A stretch of 64,000 bases of DNA from Porogramme epimiltina (GCA_900155495.1 FTLJ01000330.1:1-64000); one strand, 5' to 3'; shown: positions 33,101-46,166, counted from the first letter of the stretch. Program-made: numbers and translations. Notes: generated from the sequence alone by a model not told the origin.

Positions 33101-36100
33101 ATGTCGCTCATCTCGGCACACAACTCGCCGATGATCTCCATCCCCAAGAAGGCGACGGAGGAGGTCGACTGGACGGGCCCCATCCGCAATGCCATCGCCC
33201 ATTCGTACGGTGAGGACCCGGACAACTATGCAACAGAGTGCGGCAACCTGCAGAGGTGTAGGCAAGATGCGGTCAAGGGTGCAGGTAGCGACATGACTGG
33301 TACGTACGCATGGACATTCCTCGCTACGGCTGTGCGTGCTCAAATATTGTGCAGCGAAAGACCTCCTGCACAAATACTTTGGCCAACTTGAGCTGCTCGA
33401 GCTGCGCTTCTCCGAAATCCGCGTCAACTTCCCATGGCGAGACGCATTCACGAATAAGCTCACGACTCAAACGTCCATCGCATACGAGAAGGCGTCCATC
33501 ATCTTCCAGATCGCGGCAACACACTCGTCTATCGCTGCCTCACAGAATAGGTCTGACCCTGAGGGTCTCAAACGCGCGTTCTACTACTTCCGGACGACGG
33601 CGGGCATGCTCACGTACATCAACGACAACTTCCTCCATGCGCCGTCGACGGACTTGAGCCGAGAGGTGATCAAGTTCCTAGTCGGGATCATCCTTGCGCA
33701 GGCGACGGAGGTGTTCTTCGAGAAGTGCACGGACGAGAAGAAGGGCAACGCACTCGTAGCGAAGATTGCATCCCAAACAGCGTTCATGTATACGTCTTTG
33801 AGCGAAGAGGTCAAGGAGTTCATGGGCAAGGGAATCTTTGACAGGAACTGGGTCACGATCATCCAGGTGCGTAGTCATTTGTTCGTTCATCTGCGAGAGG
33901 ACTTATGTTCTCGTAGGCGAAAGCCAAGTACTTCACCTCTGTCTCCCAGTACTATCGTGGTCTTGCGGACAGCACGGCTGGGAAGCATGGTGATGCTCTC
34001 GTTCGATTCATCGTTGCAGAGACTGCGGCAAAAGAGGCCAACCGGACTGCCTCTTCCTTTGCCTCCCTCTTCGTGACGCAAATGTCGCCCAATCTTCCTC
34101 CGGACGCTGGTCCTGCGCTGCAGGAACTGACGAAGGCGCACCTCGCGTTCATCACGGACAAGAAGAACGAGGCGCAGCGGGAGAATGACCTCATCTACAA
34201 CGCGGTGCTGCCCACGCCCGAGACGCTCCCACAAATCGACAAGGCCGCGGTCGCGACGCCGATCACTATCCAGGAGGTGTACGCGTCGCCGGACGTGCAG
34301 AAGGTGATCGGTGTGGACATGTTCATCCGCCTGATCCCGCTCAGCGTGCACGAGAGTGCGAGTGTATACTCGGAAGAGAAGGCGAAGCTAGTTCGTGGAG
34401 AAGTCGAGAAGGCGGACGACGCGGAGGCGGAGGTCAAGAGCGCGCTTGACGCAATGGGTATCAAGGAGGGACTCGTACGCTACAAGGCCATCGCGGAGGG
34501 CAGCGTAGGTGGGGAGGCAGAGCTTCCAGTGGAAGTGCGGCGGTGGAAGGAGGACATCACAGTCATGGAGGGCCGCGAGGGCGTGGACAGCATCATGGTG
34601 GAGTTGACGCGGTTGAAGGAGACCGTGCGGCGCGAGCTCGAGGGTGTGAGTCGAGACCTAGACGCGGAGAGCAGGGAGTGCGAGGCCATGCGCGTCAAGT
34701 ACGACCACCTGTGGACACAAGCACCGTCGGCGGGGCTCAACAAGTCCATCCGCCAGGATTTGAAGGCTCACCTTTCCGCTCTGGACGCCGCCACGCAATC
34801 TGACCAGCAGGTCGTCAGCCTCTGGGATGCTATCAAGGGCGAGATTCGCTTGCTGCTGTCGCCCCAAATCGAGGACGTCTTCCGCGCGAGTACGGAGATG
34901 GATGGACCTGGGTCGGAGAGTTTACTCGACCTCGATGTCGGTAGCGAAACCAAAGACGAGGAAGAACGCCTGAAGATCCGTCAATTCGTGGATGAGATCG
35001 AGGAGCGTACGGGACGTCTCAACAAGATCCAGCACGAACGCCGGCAAGTACTGAAGGACCTCAAAGATAAGGTGAGTCAACGTCGCATTGAGAACGTACA
35101 CATGCTCAACTTGGACGCTGTAGGTCCAACAAGACGACGTATCACATCTCTTGCTGCTTAATCGTCGGAACACAGGTGTCGAGAGCACGCTCTTTGCTGG
35201 GGAGCTCGAGAAGTTCCGGCCTTACCAACAACGCTTGACTGCTACTATGCACCACGAACAGCTTGCACTGCAGGAGCTGACGGCGTTGTGGCGTGGTCTC
35301 CGCGATCTAGCAGGACGTGGAGCCGGTGCTAAGAAGTGGGAAGAACGAGAAAAGCGCAAGAAAGATACGGTTCGCCGCTTCTCTCGTGCACGGGACGTCT
35401 ATATGGAAGTTCGTGATGGATTGGCGTATGTTTCTCCACTTCATCCGTGAGAGTGCCGGTCACTGACATCGTATCCCTGACTACAGGAAAGGCCTCCAGT
35501 TCTATGCGGAATTGACCGAACTGACAACCGTGCTTAAACGCCACGCGTCTTCCTTCATCTCGGAACGTAATGTCGAACGTGAGGCGTTGGCGTCACAGGC
35601 AGAAACTGAACGGCGACTGGCAATGCCGAAAACCAGCTCTACGTCAGGATTTGGGAGTAAACCACCAGTTCCGCCGCCACCACCGAAGCCGTCAACAGGC
35701 CTCGAAACAGCATTTGCATCAATGAACATGCACGGCGCAAACGCGTCCACGCCGCCGCCTCCACAGGCCCCCCAACGACAGTGGACGTCCCCGCCCCCTC
35801 CCCAACACTACACTCCCTCACCACCTTCTCAGCAGAGCCAACCTCTCACTCAGCCGTATCCCCCTCCACCCGCTCCTTACGCATCTTCTCCCTCTCAGCC
35901 TCCTCAGCCTTCCTACCAACCTTCAGCGCCTCCTTCCGATCCCTATGCCTCGCTTAGTATGTTTGCTTCCCCTCAGAACACGCCATCAGCCCCTCCCGCC
36001 CGTCCACCGCCCCCTCCACAACAATATCCTTCTTACGCGCCCCAGGCTGGACAGCAAGCTCAGCCGCAGTACGCCCAGTCGTGGGAGGCGTCGCGCCCTG

Positions 36101-36333
36101 CTCCATCTTCACAATCCCAGTACCTCTACCGGCCTTCCCCTCCCCCGGGTGCAGCCTCGTCACCTTTCCCGCCGCCGCCTCCACCGATCAACTACCAAAC
36201 CCAGTACTCGACATCACCTGTCCCTCCGCCTCCCCCGCCACAACAACAACAGCAGCAGCAGCAGCAGCAGCCTCCACCGCCGAACCAGCAATGGTCTTAC
36301 CAGGGCTATACGCAGCCTGCGTCTCGGCCGTAG
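33101..36333 (+). CDS. BRO1: Bro1-domain protein (Bro1/Alix-type ESCRT-associated factor)
   Basis: Endosomal sorting protein that binds ESCRT-III (Snf7) through its Bro1 domain and recruits a deubiquitinase or cargo. Exons 33101-33299, 33355-33866, 33917-35071, 35124-35425, 35487-36333; 3015 nt, 1004 residues, frame closes. Residues 1 to about 390 are the Bro1 domain: ISIPKKATEEVDWTGPIRNA, KDLLHKYFGQLELLELRF, IAYEKASIIFQIAATHSSIA, LKRAFYYFRTTAGMLTYIND, LAQATEVFFEKC and KAKYFTSVSQYYRGLADS. A long coiled V-shaped domain follows to about 770. The last ~230 residues are extremely rich in Pro, Gln, Ser and Tyr, with a run of ten Gln at 36241-36270 (CAA/CAG). The tail is likely disordered and could bind SH3 or ESCRT partners. 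Confidence 0.93.
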
Positions 36334-36576
36334 TAGGTTCAATGAGGGTCGACCGGAAGGCCATAATGTGTCCCCATTCGTGAAGCTTGGATGAGGTGTA
36401 CGTTTCTGCATTTCGCACAGCTGTGCATTGTAATTTTCGGCCCGGGACTTAACCAGATACCGCGATATGTTAACGAATGGGCAATGGATGTATTTTTGAA
36501 GATAATGAGCAGACTACACGCTTGATGTGGGGGGGGGAGCACATTCTACTACTCGACCACACAATCCAAAGCCACA

Positions 36577-38619
36577 CTACTGGCCGACAATATCTGCCAG
36601 TTGCGTTTTCGGGATGGCCTCTGGGAGTGCGAGCACCTTGAGGCGGTTGTGCGTAGCTTGCTCGTACGAGAACGCAAACGTGATCAACTCGAACTCGCTG
36701 AAGGCCGTCCCAACAAACGCTATTCCAAAGGGCATATTCGGCCCACTGGACCGTGTCGGTTGCGCAGGGGAGAGCGTCGTGTTGGGCGGCTGGAATCCAA
36801 GCGGCACTGTAGCGCGGAGGTTTCACGATTAGAACCCTGAAAAGTGAGAACGGTGAAGTTCGTACCTGTGACAATTGGGTACCCAACAATGGCTGCTGGA
36901 CCAGATGCGACGCTACTAGGCATCAGGAGCGCGCGGACGTCAAACTGTTGGAGTGCGCCGTCGATACCGCGTGCCCCGCCGAGCTCCTTGTCGAACTCGA
37001 TAGCATCGAAGTATGCCTGGTTCACAGTTGTGTTCTCGGACGCAATGAACCTATTGTGCTGGATGAACTTCGGTCGAACACTGAAAGTCAAAGAAACACC
37101 TGCTAACACTCACTCGGATTGTGACGTCCAGAACGGCGGCACCAGCTCCTCATCCGCATGTGCAGTGTTGAACGCGATCAGGTCGGCGAGGGTACGTACA
37201 CCTGTGGGCACTTCCAGAAGTTCGGCCATGTAGTTCGCCACGTCGACCTACATGTCAAAATACCAGAGTGTCTAAGTTCGAGACCACTTTATAATATGTG
37301 GCTCGTAAGCTCACCTTGAAGTCGGTCTGAGTTACGATCGTTTCATTGTTTGACGCCTCCAGCTCTGTGAAGTCAGGGAGGTCCGCCGGGTCAACGATCG
37401 TTGCGCCTAGTCCCCGAATAGTATCGAGCGAAGCGTTGAACGCAGCCATGACGTTCGCGTTCACCCTTGAGAACAGCTTTCGCGGCACTCCCAGACGGAC
37501 GCCTTGCAATCCATCCGCTTTGAGGGCTCTGGTAAAGTCAGGGACAACAGGTGGCTGAGCAAGTGTGAAGTTGTCGCGCGGGTCACGTCCCGCGATGGCA
37601 GTCAGGATTATTGCGGCGTCTGTGACGGACCGAGTCATGGGCCCGATGGTATCCTGGTGTGACGATATAGGTATCACTGCGTGCATATGGTGATGTCAGA
37701 CATACACGTGTAGTAGAGTGAGCGGCTCACCTCCTGCCCTAGACGTTAGGCCGACGGTAGGCTTGATCCCGACCAAGTTGTTGTTATTGCTCGGAGAGAT
37801 GATAGAGCCATCTGTCTCGGTCCCCAGTGCTCCGGCGCACAGCCCAATCGAGCTCGCGATTCCGCTGCCAGAGCTTGAGCCAGACGGGTCTCCGAGCGGA
37901 ACGTATGCGCTGGTGGCTTGTCCTCCGCGCCCAGAGAAGCCGGAAGGGACGCTCCCGCGGAAATGCGCCCATTCGGAGAGATTCGCCTTCCCTAAAATAA
38001 TCGCACCGGCTTCTCGAAGCTTCTTCGCGACGTGCGCGTCACGCGGGACGATAGAGCCAAGGAGCGCGAACGACCCCGCGGTGGTGTTCATACCTTCAGG
38101 TGGTGGCGGGTAGAATATGGGAGATAAGCCTCTTGTAAGCAGCTCTGAACAAGGAGTACTCACCCTCGCTCGCGATCGTCGCGATGTTATCTTTGACCAG
38201 TATTGGTATTCCATGCAGCGGACTTCTAGGACCCTTCAGTTTTCGTTCGATGTCCAATGCCTCGGCCTGCTTGAGCGCGCTTGGGTTCGTCTCGATTACA
38301 GCCCGCAGAACGGGCCCTTGAAGGTTGACCTCGTCGATGCGAGCGAAGTACGCCTGTCCAGTAGGAGCGCATGAACAACCACACTGAGAATCTCGAGTGA
38401 CGCACTCACCTTGACTAGATCGACGCTTGTGAAATGCCCTTTTTCGAGCCCTACTTGTAACTCCTCGATGGAGGCTTCATACAAGTCGGGAAACGTTACG
38501 GAGCTGGAGGAAGCTTCCTTTTGACCATCACTAGGGCTGCCACACACCACCGCCACGAAGATCGCGAGAGCGGATAAGAGGGCTGCTCTGAGTAGAGCTG
38601 ATTGCGACTTGTACCACAT
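36577..38619 (-). CDS. Amidase-signature enzyme A
   Basis: Minus-strand exons 38619-38410, 38353-38164, 38093-37731, 37676-37315, 37247-37114, 37050-36866, 36806-36577; 1674 nt, 557 residues, frame closes. The N-terminus (SALLRAALLSALAIFVAVVCGS) is a signal peptide or anchor, so the enzyme enters the secretory route. The amidase-signature triad is complete: Lys in LVKDNIAT (about 125), the cis-Ser region GSSSGSG (about 204-211) and the nucleophile Ser in TETDGSI (about 230). The C-terminal half has AGRDPRDNFTLAQPP, PAAIVGYPIVTVPLGF and EQATHNRLKVLALPEAIPKT. The substrate is unknown; secreted fungal relatives hydrolyse amides of small acids. One of three full amidase genes here; six introns at the same places as in gene B. 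Confidence 0.9.
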
Positions 38620-38975
38620 ATCAACGGGACTCCGCGTACAATCCAGATATCAGCGTCTGCTCTTATACGCCCCCAGACGCTCTTATCTCGCGATCCACTG
38701 GAGAGCCAAACCGTGATGTGAATGTACGTACCGTGTGCCATTGAGATGAGGTCGAAGAAGGCTTCTCGTGGAAGAGCCGTGGGCTACTCTGAGGGGCGAT
38801 TCTCAGAAAATGTCATGTGCCATGAACCTGGAGCCGCCCTGCTGCGGCGCTCGTCCAATACGCGAGGACGCTATAATTGATATCGCCATATGGAAGTTAC
38901 ACCCTGAGTGCCCACGAGGGCGCGAACGGAGACCTTGGCACACATATACGTACACGGGACGCCACCACATATGGG

Positions 38976-40685
38976 TTAGGCCCCTGGATAAACGAGAATC
39001 TTCACTGAGACGAAGATTGAGAAAACATCCATGTGAGGAAGCGAATATGCTGACCATGTTCGTCCTTCTCATTAATTAAAGCTTTAATACCCTTCTCAAC
39101 AAAGTCTTCCAACGGGATGCGACGGGTGATCAGCTTGTCGATGTCGTTGAACTTGCCTTCTGCTACGGCCTGAAGCATGGCGGGATGATCCCTGTCGTAT
39201 GAACAAGAGCCTATTGTACGTTAAAATACGTCAGCCCAAGCATATCCAAAGAAGACTGGGTAGCGTACTGGTAAATATGGCTTCCTTGACCATCAGCAGC
39301 CCCATATGGATCGAGGGCACCGTTTCCCATAGCGCCACGTTCACAATCGTCCCTCTGGGGCGCACAGCTTGGAGAGCGGCATTGAGAGTAGGCTGAATGC
39401 CGGCACATTCGAACACGATGTCAGCGCCATGCCCCCCAGTTACTTCTGCAACCTTCGCCGGAACGTCTATCCCCGGAGCAGTAGGGTCGTAGACAACATC
39501 GGCCCCTAGGTCCTTGGCAATCTCGCGCCTCTTTAACGCCGGCTCGGAGAGACCGACCCAAGATGCACCAAGCACCCTGCAAAGAATGAGCTCAGGCTAC
39601 ATTGTTACGATCTACGGGGCGAGTTACTCACTTGGATACTTTGAGCGCCAAGAGGCCGATCTTACTAGTCGTCAGGTTAAGGAAGGGACAAGGCGAATGC
39701 GTACATACAGGACCTCCTCCCAAAACAAGAACCTTGTCTCCGGCTTTGATGTTAGACTTCTTCACGGCATGCCAGGCGACTGCTAGGGGCTCCATCAATG
39801 CACCGAGTTCGACTACGGAATTGACGTTAGTTGTTTGAATCACGCTTCGCTAGACGACAAAAGACTTACGGGTAATTGAAGGCGGCAGGGAATAAACCAA
39901 GTCCTGATCCACTGAGATGTATTCAGCCAGTCCCCCACCTCTTCCGCCGATTCCCTGTTGAACCGTGTTCCTGTGTCAGGGGGGTCTCCGAGAGTCTACA
40001 CGTTACTTACGATGTACGTGCAAGTAGGGCAGAGGTTCCGAATGCCGGAAGAACACTGCGCACAAGTTCGTTTCTGGCATGGAAGCAATGGTTCCCTGCG
40101 GTACAAGATCAACGGCGAGAAGGTAAGGAAAGGACGATCGTGGCTACTTACACAACTACTTGTTGTCCAATGACCAGGTGCGAGGGGTCTACCGCGACAC
40201 CTATCTCAACGATTGTGCCCGAAAACCTGTTCACATTGGGCTTTACTGTTCTGTGATGAACCTAGTGTACCAATGAGGACGTACTCGTGACCCATGGTGA
40301 CTGGAAGCGTTTCGTTCGTCACGGGATGGGGTTCGGTCGAGGAGGGCGAGATTCCAGGAATAGGTTTGAAGAAGCTATGAAGGTCTGATCCGCATACTAA
40401 GAGTAGAAATCAGTAAACGCCAGTTGCTTATGATGGCGATATACTGCACTGACTGCCATTCCTGTTGAGCCCCAGCGTCCATGATGAGGCTCGTCAACTG
40501 ACAGGACCTTTCAACGTCGAACTTACCAAGCAACCTTGGGGCGAGGAAGTTAGGGGCTACTCTTCGAAGGGAGGGAGGAGAGCGTTAGTACGTACCTTGA
40601 CCTTCACTTGACTCTCCCCTACAGGGGGCTCCGGGACTTCGTCGAGACGAACGTCGCCCGACCCGTAGTAACGAATGGCTCTCAT
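38976..40685 (-). CDS. Zinc-dependent alcohol dehydrogenase, butanediol/sorbitol dehydrogenase type, with two 8-nt exons
   Basis: Twelve minus-strand exons: 40685-40596, 40534-40527, 40461-40454, 40396-40285, 40226-40152, 40095-40011, 39954-39870, 39812-39709, 39660-39632, 39576-39269, 39210-39055, 39004-38976; 1089 nt, 362 residues, frame closes. Exons 2 and 3 are 8 nt each (GTTGCTTG, GAATGGCA). Only with them does the protein read KVKVAWNGICGSDLHSFF, the normal catalytic-zinc region. Next come the second zinc site MGHEFSGTIVEIG, a structural zinc loop CQKRTCAQC...C, GIGGRGGGLAEYI, EPLAVAWHAVKKS and the NAD fold VLVLGGGPIGLLALKVSK. It ends EKDEHVKILVYPGA. Medium-chain dehydrogenase of the (R,R)-butanediol/sorbitol group, cytosolic; the substrate is not evident. 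Confidence 0.9.
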
Positions 40686-41241
40686 GGTTTGATAGAAGAC
40701 TGTGAGGCTATCTGGGGCTTCGGTAAGTGGTATTTAAACCCTTCTGAAGTTGCCCACGCCTGCTAGAGTCTTGTCTTGTTGATGATCACAGGGTGGTCAT
40801 GAGACTTCATGTTGCTGTGCCTTTCGGCGGCCGAGACACGATCACCTTCGTTAGTAGGTCATGCTCAATTCCAAGCGCTCTGGTGACACGAGTTGGGCAC
40901 TGCTTATTTCCCGAGCGAGAGCGAATAACGGAGGTAGCGCAGCGCCGCTACGCCACAGTGGCTCATCTGCCATAACGTAGTATGGGGCACGCGCCCATGA
41001 GCTCTTCTCTGTTACGTAGAATCATGTAAACACATTGCCAGGGAAACGCATCATGCAAACTCTGGTCCTGCGTTCCTTTACCCCGTACTTCATGGGCTGA
41101 GAGCATCGCATATCACGGGTTCGTCAAGTTGTCGTGGCCATGTTGCGACAGCTGAGCGAATCACAACAAGTTTGGGTCAGTTTATATACGTGGTTTTGGG
41201 ATATGGGAACGTACATCGTAAAGCGTGTGCGAACACTGGCG
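40686..41241. other. Intergenic between alcohol dehydrogenase and amidase B
   Basis: About 550 bp containing the promoter of the alcohol dehydrogenase gene and the 3' end of amidase B. No other feature. Confidence 0.5.
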
Positions 41242-43278
41242 CTAGAAGTCAACGCGCACACGGCGGCCCACAATGTCGGCTAGCTGCGTCTTCGGAATGG
41301 CATCTGGGTACGCCAGCACCTTCAGACGGTTGTGCGTCGCCTGCTCGTACGCATACGCGTATGATATCAACTGGAATTCGGTGAACGCCGTCCCGACGAA
41401 CGAGATCCCGAACGGCATATTGGGTCCATTGGTGCGCGTCGGCTCTGCAGGAGCTAGCGGTGTGTCTGGGGGCATGAATCCAAGCGGGACTATGAAGTGA
41501 CTTTCAGAATATGGTTTCGCTGGGTGGGTAGCTGTATGTCGCGCACCTGTCACAATGGGGTAGCCCACGATTGCAGCTGGGCCCGAGGCGGCGTTGCTGG
41601 GCATGATGAGTGCGTCGAGATTGGACTCTTTGAGCGCTGCGTCGATGCCCCGTTCCCCCCCGAGTTCTCTGTTGAATGCGATGCTGTCGAAGTAGGCCTG
41701 AGTGATCGTAGTGTTGACCGCTTCGAGAAACCTGTCGATTCTGTGTTAGATATAATGTGACCCGAGAAAGTGCGTTTTCTACACTCACGCTGATTGGGAG
41801 GTCCAGTACGGTTCCGGTAGCTCTACATCAGCATGCTCGAGGTTGAAGGCGATTAGGTCCGCTAGGGTTTGCACTCCTGTAGGCACTTCAAGGAGCTCTT
41901 GCATATACTTGGCTACTTCAATCTAATAGTGAAGTCGGCGTATCAGTATATAAGTCAATTACACAATCCTAAAGCGCACCTTGAAATCCACACCAGCAAC
42001 AACCGACTCGTTCTCAGAAACCACCAACTCTTCCAGATCCGGTAAGTTGGCCGGGTCCACGATAGTCGCGCCTAGGTCACGGATGATGTCTAGAGTCGCA
42101 TTGAAGGCGGCGGTGACGTTCACATTCGGGAAGACAACTTCGATCAAGTTTCGTGGGATGCCGAGACGCACGCCCTGGAGTCCGTTAGCCTTCAAAGCTT
42201 TTGTAAAATCGGGCACAATCTCCGGCTGAGCAAGCGTGTAGTTGTCGCGCGGGTCGCGCCCAGCGATCGCAGTAAGGATGATCGCAGCATCTTCGACAGA
42301 ACGTGCCATTGGTCCAACGGTATCCTGGTGGGAGGTGATGGGTATAACTGGGCACCGAATGTGAGCGGACGCAACAAGACGCGTGGCTGCAGCCGTAACG
42401 CACCTCCTGCGCGAGACGTTAGTCCCACTGTGGGCTTGATGCCCACGAGATTGTTGAAGCTACTTGGACAAATGATGGATCCATCTGTCTCCGTTCCTAG
42501 CGCCGCAGCGGCAAGTCCGATTGCTCCTCCGATACCGCTTCCGGCGCTCGATCCGCATGGGTTTCCCAAAGGTACGTACGGGTTCGTGGCCTGTCCACCG
42601 CGCCCAGAGAACCCAGAGGGTAGGTTTCCACGCATGTGGGACCATTCGCAGAGGTTCGTCTTTCCGAGAAGGATTGCACCGGCATCCCGGAGTCGTTTGG
42701 CGACGTGCGCATCCCGTGGGACGATCGAGCTTAGAAGGGCGAACGAGCCAGCTGTGGTATTCATGCCTGCACACGGCTAGTTAGTATGCGAAACGGGGTT
42801 GTACGAAGCATACTCGCCGTCGTTGGCAGTTGCCATGTTGTCCTTCAGGAGGATGGGGATGCCGTGAAGTGGCCCACGCGGCCCAGAGGAAAGTCTCTCG
42901 AGATCAAGAGCTTCTGCTTGTTCGACCGCCTTTGGATTGACCTCAAGGACTGCACGAAGCACGGGTCCTTTCAAGTTGACCTCTTCAATGCGTGCGATAT
43001 AAGTCTAATGCAATAACATATGCGTGATGTCAGTGAGGAAACGTGGCAGATGAGCAGCATTGGCCACACACATTCACGAGGTCTACGCTTGTGAAAAGTC
43101 CTTTGTCCAGCCCCAACTGCAACTCGGCGATAGATGCCTCGTAGAGGTCAGGAAAGACGGCCGGATTTTGAACAAGTACCTCTTGCTCCCCGAAAACGAC
43201 GTCGACATGCGCGAACGCTATGAAGTTTGTGAAGATCAAGAGGAGGCACAGGTTGAAGGGCCTCGCAGGCAGCATCAT
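41242..43278 (-). CDS. Amidase-signature enzyme B, with a probable GC-AG intron
   Basis: Minus-strand exons 43278-43072, 43004-42818, 42766-42404, 42347-41980, 41922-41789, 41731-41547, 41489-41242; 1692 nt, 563 residues. The frame closes only if intron 2 has a GC donor (gcgagt at 42817), giving NDGMNTTAGSF; the nearest GT would break it. The N-terminus FNLCLLLIFTNFIAFAHVDV is a signal peptide or anchor. The triad is present: LLKDNMAT, GSSAGSG and TETDGSI. Close relative of amidase A (same six intron positions) and of C. It ends GRRVRVDF, longer than A. Secreted amidase of unknown substrate. Confidence 0.9.
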
Positions 43279-44168
43279 GTCGAACTAGACGTTAGTAGTT
43301 GGGACTAGGGTCACATTGCGTTCGAACGTCGAGCCTCTTATCTAATGTATGCATAAGGTTCATGATCTGAGAAGGACATGGTATGAGTAAGCATAGCTTA
43401 CATACCTTGCACCTGAAACAGGGTGACCGACATGCGGAGTAGATGCGGAGCCATTCAAGCAGCGTCAAGTCGAAGGGACACGACCGCGCCGCTGGCTGCC
43501 AGAGCTTCGGAGAGGGCCGCAGCGTCGCCCGTGCGCAGAGCCAAGAGGCGATGGCCAAGCAAAACGCGTTACGTCACACCCACGTGATAAGTTCGGCGAG
43601 CACGCGACTGTCACGCCAAGACAGTCCGCTCGCCCCGGGAGTCAGAGAGTCATGCCAAGAGCTGCTGGCAGTCGCAGTACAGCCCGTCTTTGTGAGCGAC
43701 CAGAACTAGACGCATGCCCCATCGACTTATATAAAGCATATGCTCACTCCCATCTGGTAAAGTCTATGCCTTTATAGCGCCCGTGTGAGTCATTGCGAAT
43801 GAGGGCATTGCCATGTTTGAGTCGTGTACCAAGCCCTATAGCGAGTAGGTGCTCTTCATCATGGATCGTGTACTGGAATCGGACTAACTGGAAACACAGG
43901 TCCTTCAACATCTTTTAGAAGGGTGGTGGGTGCGCAGCGTTCGTCAATCTTCTAGTTTTTGGAGGTACGGCATCTCCGGATTGCGATTCTCGGGTATGAA
44001 ATACTCACACACCTGCCTATAGCAAAGGGACGCCGGCGTGGGACCCGTTGAGAATCTGTGTCATAGATTTAGAACTCTGACGTCCCACGGACACTAGCGA
44101 GCGCATGCGCTCTCTAGAGATAAGCGTCCTTACCATAAGCCATAAAACCCTCCGCATCTTCAGCCATC
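43279..44168. other. Divergent intergenic region between amidases B and C
   Basis: About 890 bp between two start codons pointing away from each other; it should contain both promoters. Nothing else recognised. Confidence 0.5.
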
Positions 44169-46166
44169 ATGGGTCTCAAGGCGGCCGATCTCCCAGCCGC
44201 TGATCAGCCCGACACTACAGAACCTGTGAAGAAAATGGGCGTTCGGGGACTCTCACTGCGCCTCTTCGTGGTCTCGCTCGTTGCAGTCCTGTTTACGATT
44301 GTGTGGGCGAGCAATGGTTCCAAGCCTGCAGACGTTAGCCGTATCCCACCTATGGAGACAAGAACGGATCAGTTGAAGTTCCCCGACCTTTACGAAGCAT
44401 CTATCGCAGAACTACAAGAAGGCATGGAGAAGGGCCTTTTCACGAGCGTCGATCTTGTCAAGGTACCGCTCATTCCCATTTCGTTATCTCTCTCTATGGA
44501 TTGAACTGAACTGTCACTGACACCTTATCTCCCTAGGCGTACTTCGTTAGGATCGACGAAGTGAACCTGAAAGGCCCCGTACTGCGCGCAGTCATCGAGA
44601 CCAACCCAAGCGCACTCGCGCAAGCCGCCGCACTCGACCGCGAGCGCGCCACGAAGGGCCCGCGGGGCCCCCTGCACGGCATCCCGGTCCTGCTCAAGGA
44701 CAACATCGCTACCCAACACAGCGACGGGATGAACACCACCGCGGGCTCGTTCGCGCTCCTCGGCTCCGTCGTCCCGCGCGACGCGCACGTCGCCGCGAAG
44801 CTCCGCGCGGCCGGCGCGATCCTCCTCGGGAAGGCGAACCTCTCCGAGTGGGCGAACTTCCGCGGGAACGTGCCTTCTGGCTTCTCGGGCCGCGGCGGAC
44901 AGGCGACGAGCCCGTACGTCCCCCTGGGCGACCCGTGCGGCTCTAGTTCCGGGAGCGGGATTGGCGGGGCCATCGGACTTGCGGCGGTGACTCTGGGGAG
45001 TGAGACAGACGGCTCGATCGTGTGTCCCAGTAGCTTCAACAACCTCGTGGGGATCAAGCCCACTGTCGGACTGACGTCTAGGGCGGGAGGTGGGTGTTGT
45101 CTTCTGCGTGTCTTCATGCGTAATGACTGTCGTGCAGTTGTTCCGATCTCCGAACACCAGGACACCGTGGGCCCCATGACGCGTTCCGTTGCGGACGCCG
45201 CGATCGTCCTCTCGACCATCGCTGGGCGCGACCCGCGCGACAACTTCACCCTCGCACAGCCGCTGGTCGTTCCGGACTACACGAAGGCGCTCGATGTACA
45301 CGGCTTGAGGGGCGCGCGCCTCGGCGTGCCGCGCAAGTTCTTGGACGGCCTCGACCCGGTTGTGATCGCCGCGTTCAACGCGTCGCTCGACACGATTCGC
45401 GGATTAGGCGCCACGGTCGTCGACCCCACCGACTTCCCCGACTTTGATGAATTTGTGGAGTCGAACAACGAGACAATCGTCTTGAATGTTGATTTTAAGG
45501 TGAGGTCGTCGCCAGTGTATTTACGAGCATAACTAAAGTAATAGGATACCTCATGATGTTACAGGTTGATGTGAACAAGTATATTTCGGAGCTCGTCGAG
45601 GTCCCTACAGGCGTAAAAGACCTTGCGGACCTCATCCAGTTCAACATCGACCACGCGAGCGAAGAGCTCATCCCTCCCTTCTGGGACGACCAGTCGCAGT
45701 GCGTTTCCTTGTGGCGCCCGCTCTCACAATTCCCGTCTCACACCTGAGCAGGTTCATCACGTCCGAGAACACGACGGTCGACGCCGCGTTCTTTGCCGCC
45801 GTCGCTGCTGACAAAGACCTGGGCGCGACGCGGGGGATCGACGCGACGCTGCGCGCCCACCACCTCGACGCGCTCCTCCTCCCCACAGACGTCTCCTCGA
45901 CGCCCGCCGCGATCGCGGGGTACCCGATAGTGACCGTCCCGCTCGGATTCTTCCCGGCGGACACGCCCCTTGGGGACGCCGCGCCGACGCGCGAGAGCGG
46001 GCCGAACCAGCCGTTCGGGCTCTCTTTCCTCGGGACGGCGTTCAGCGAGTTCGGGCTGGTGCGGCTGGCGTTTGCGTACGAGCAAGCGACACACACGCGC
46101 TTGCTGGTGAAAGCGTTCCCAGCGGCTATCCCGAAGACCCAGTTGGTGGACATCGTTGGGAAGTAA
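44169..46166 (+). CDS. Amidase-signature enzyme C, intron-reduced
   Basis: Exons 44169-44462, 44537-45089, 45138-45499, 45565-45698, 45752-46166; 1758 nt, 585 residues, frame closes. The N-terminus has a charged 29-residue head before a membrane stretch LRLFVVSLVAVLFTIVWAS, so it looks like a type II anchor instead of a cleaved signal. The triad is complete: LLKDNIAT, GSSSGSG and SETDGSI. The gene lacks two of the six introns of A and B, removed exactly: before GMNTTAGSF and before VPLGFF. The remaining four are at the same sites. It ends KTQLVDIVGK. It is the parent-like copy of amidase fragments at 49.4 and 53.2 kb and starts the triplicated segment. Confidence 0.9.
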
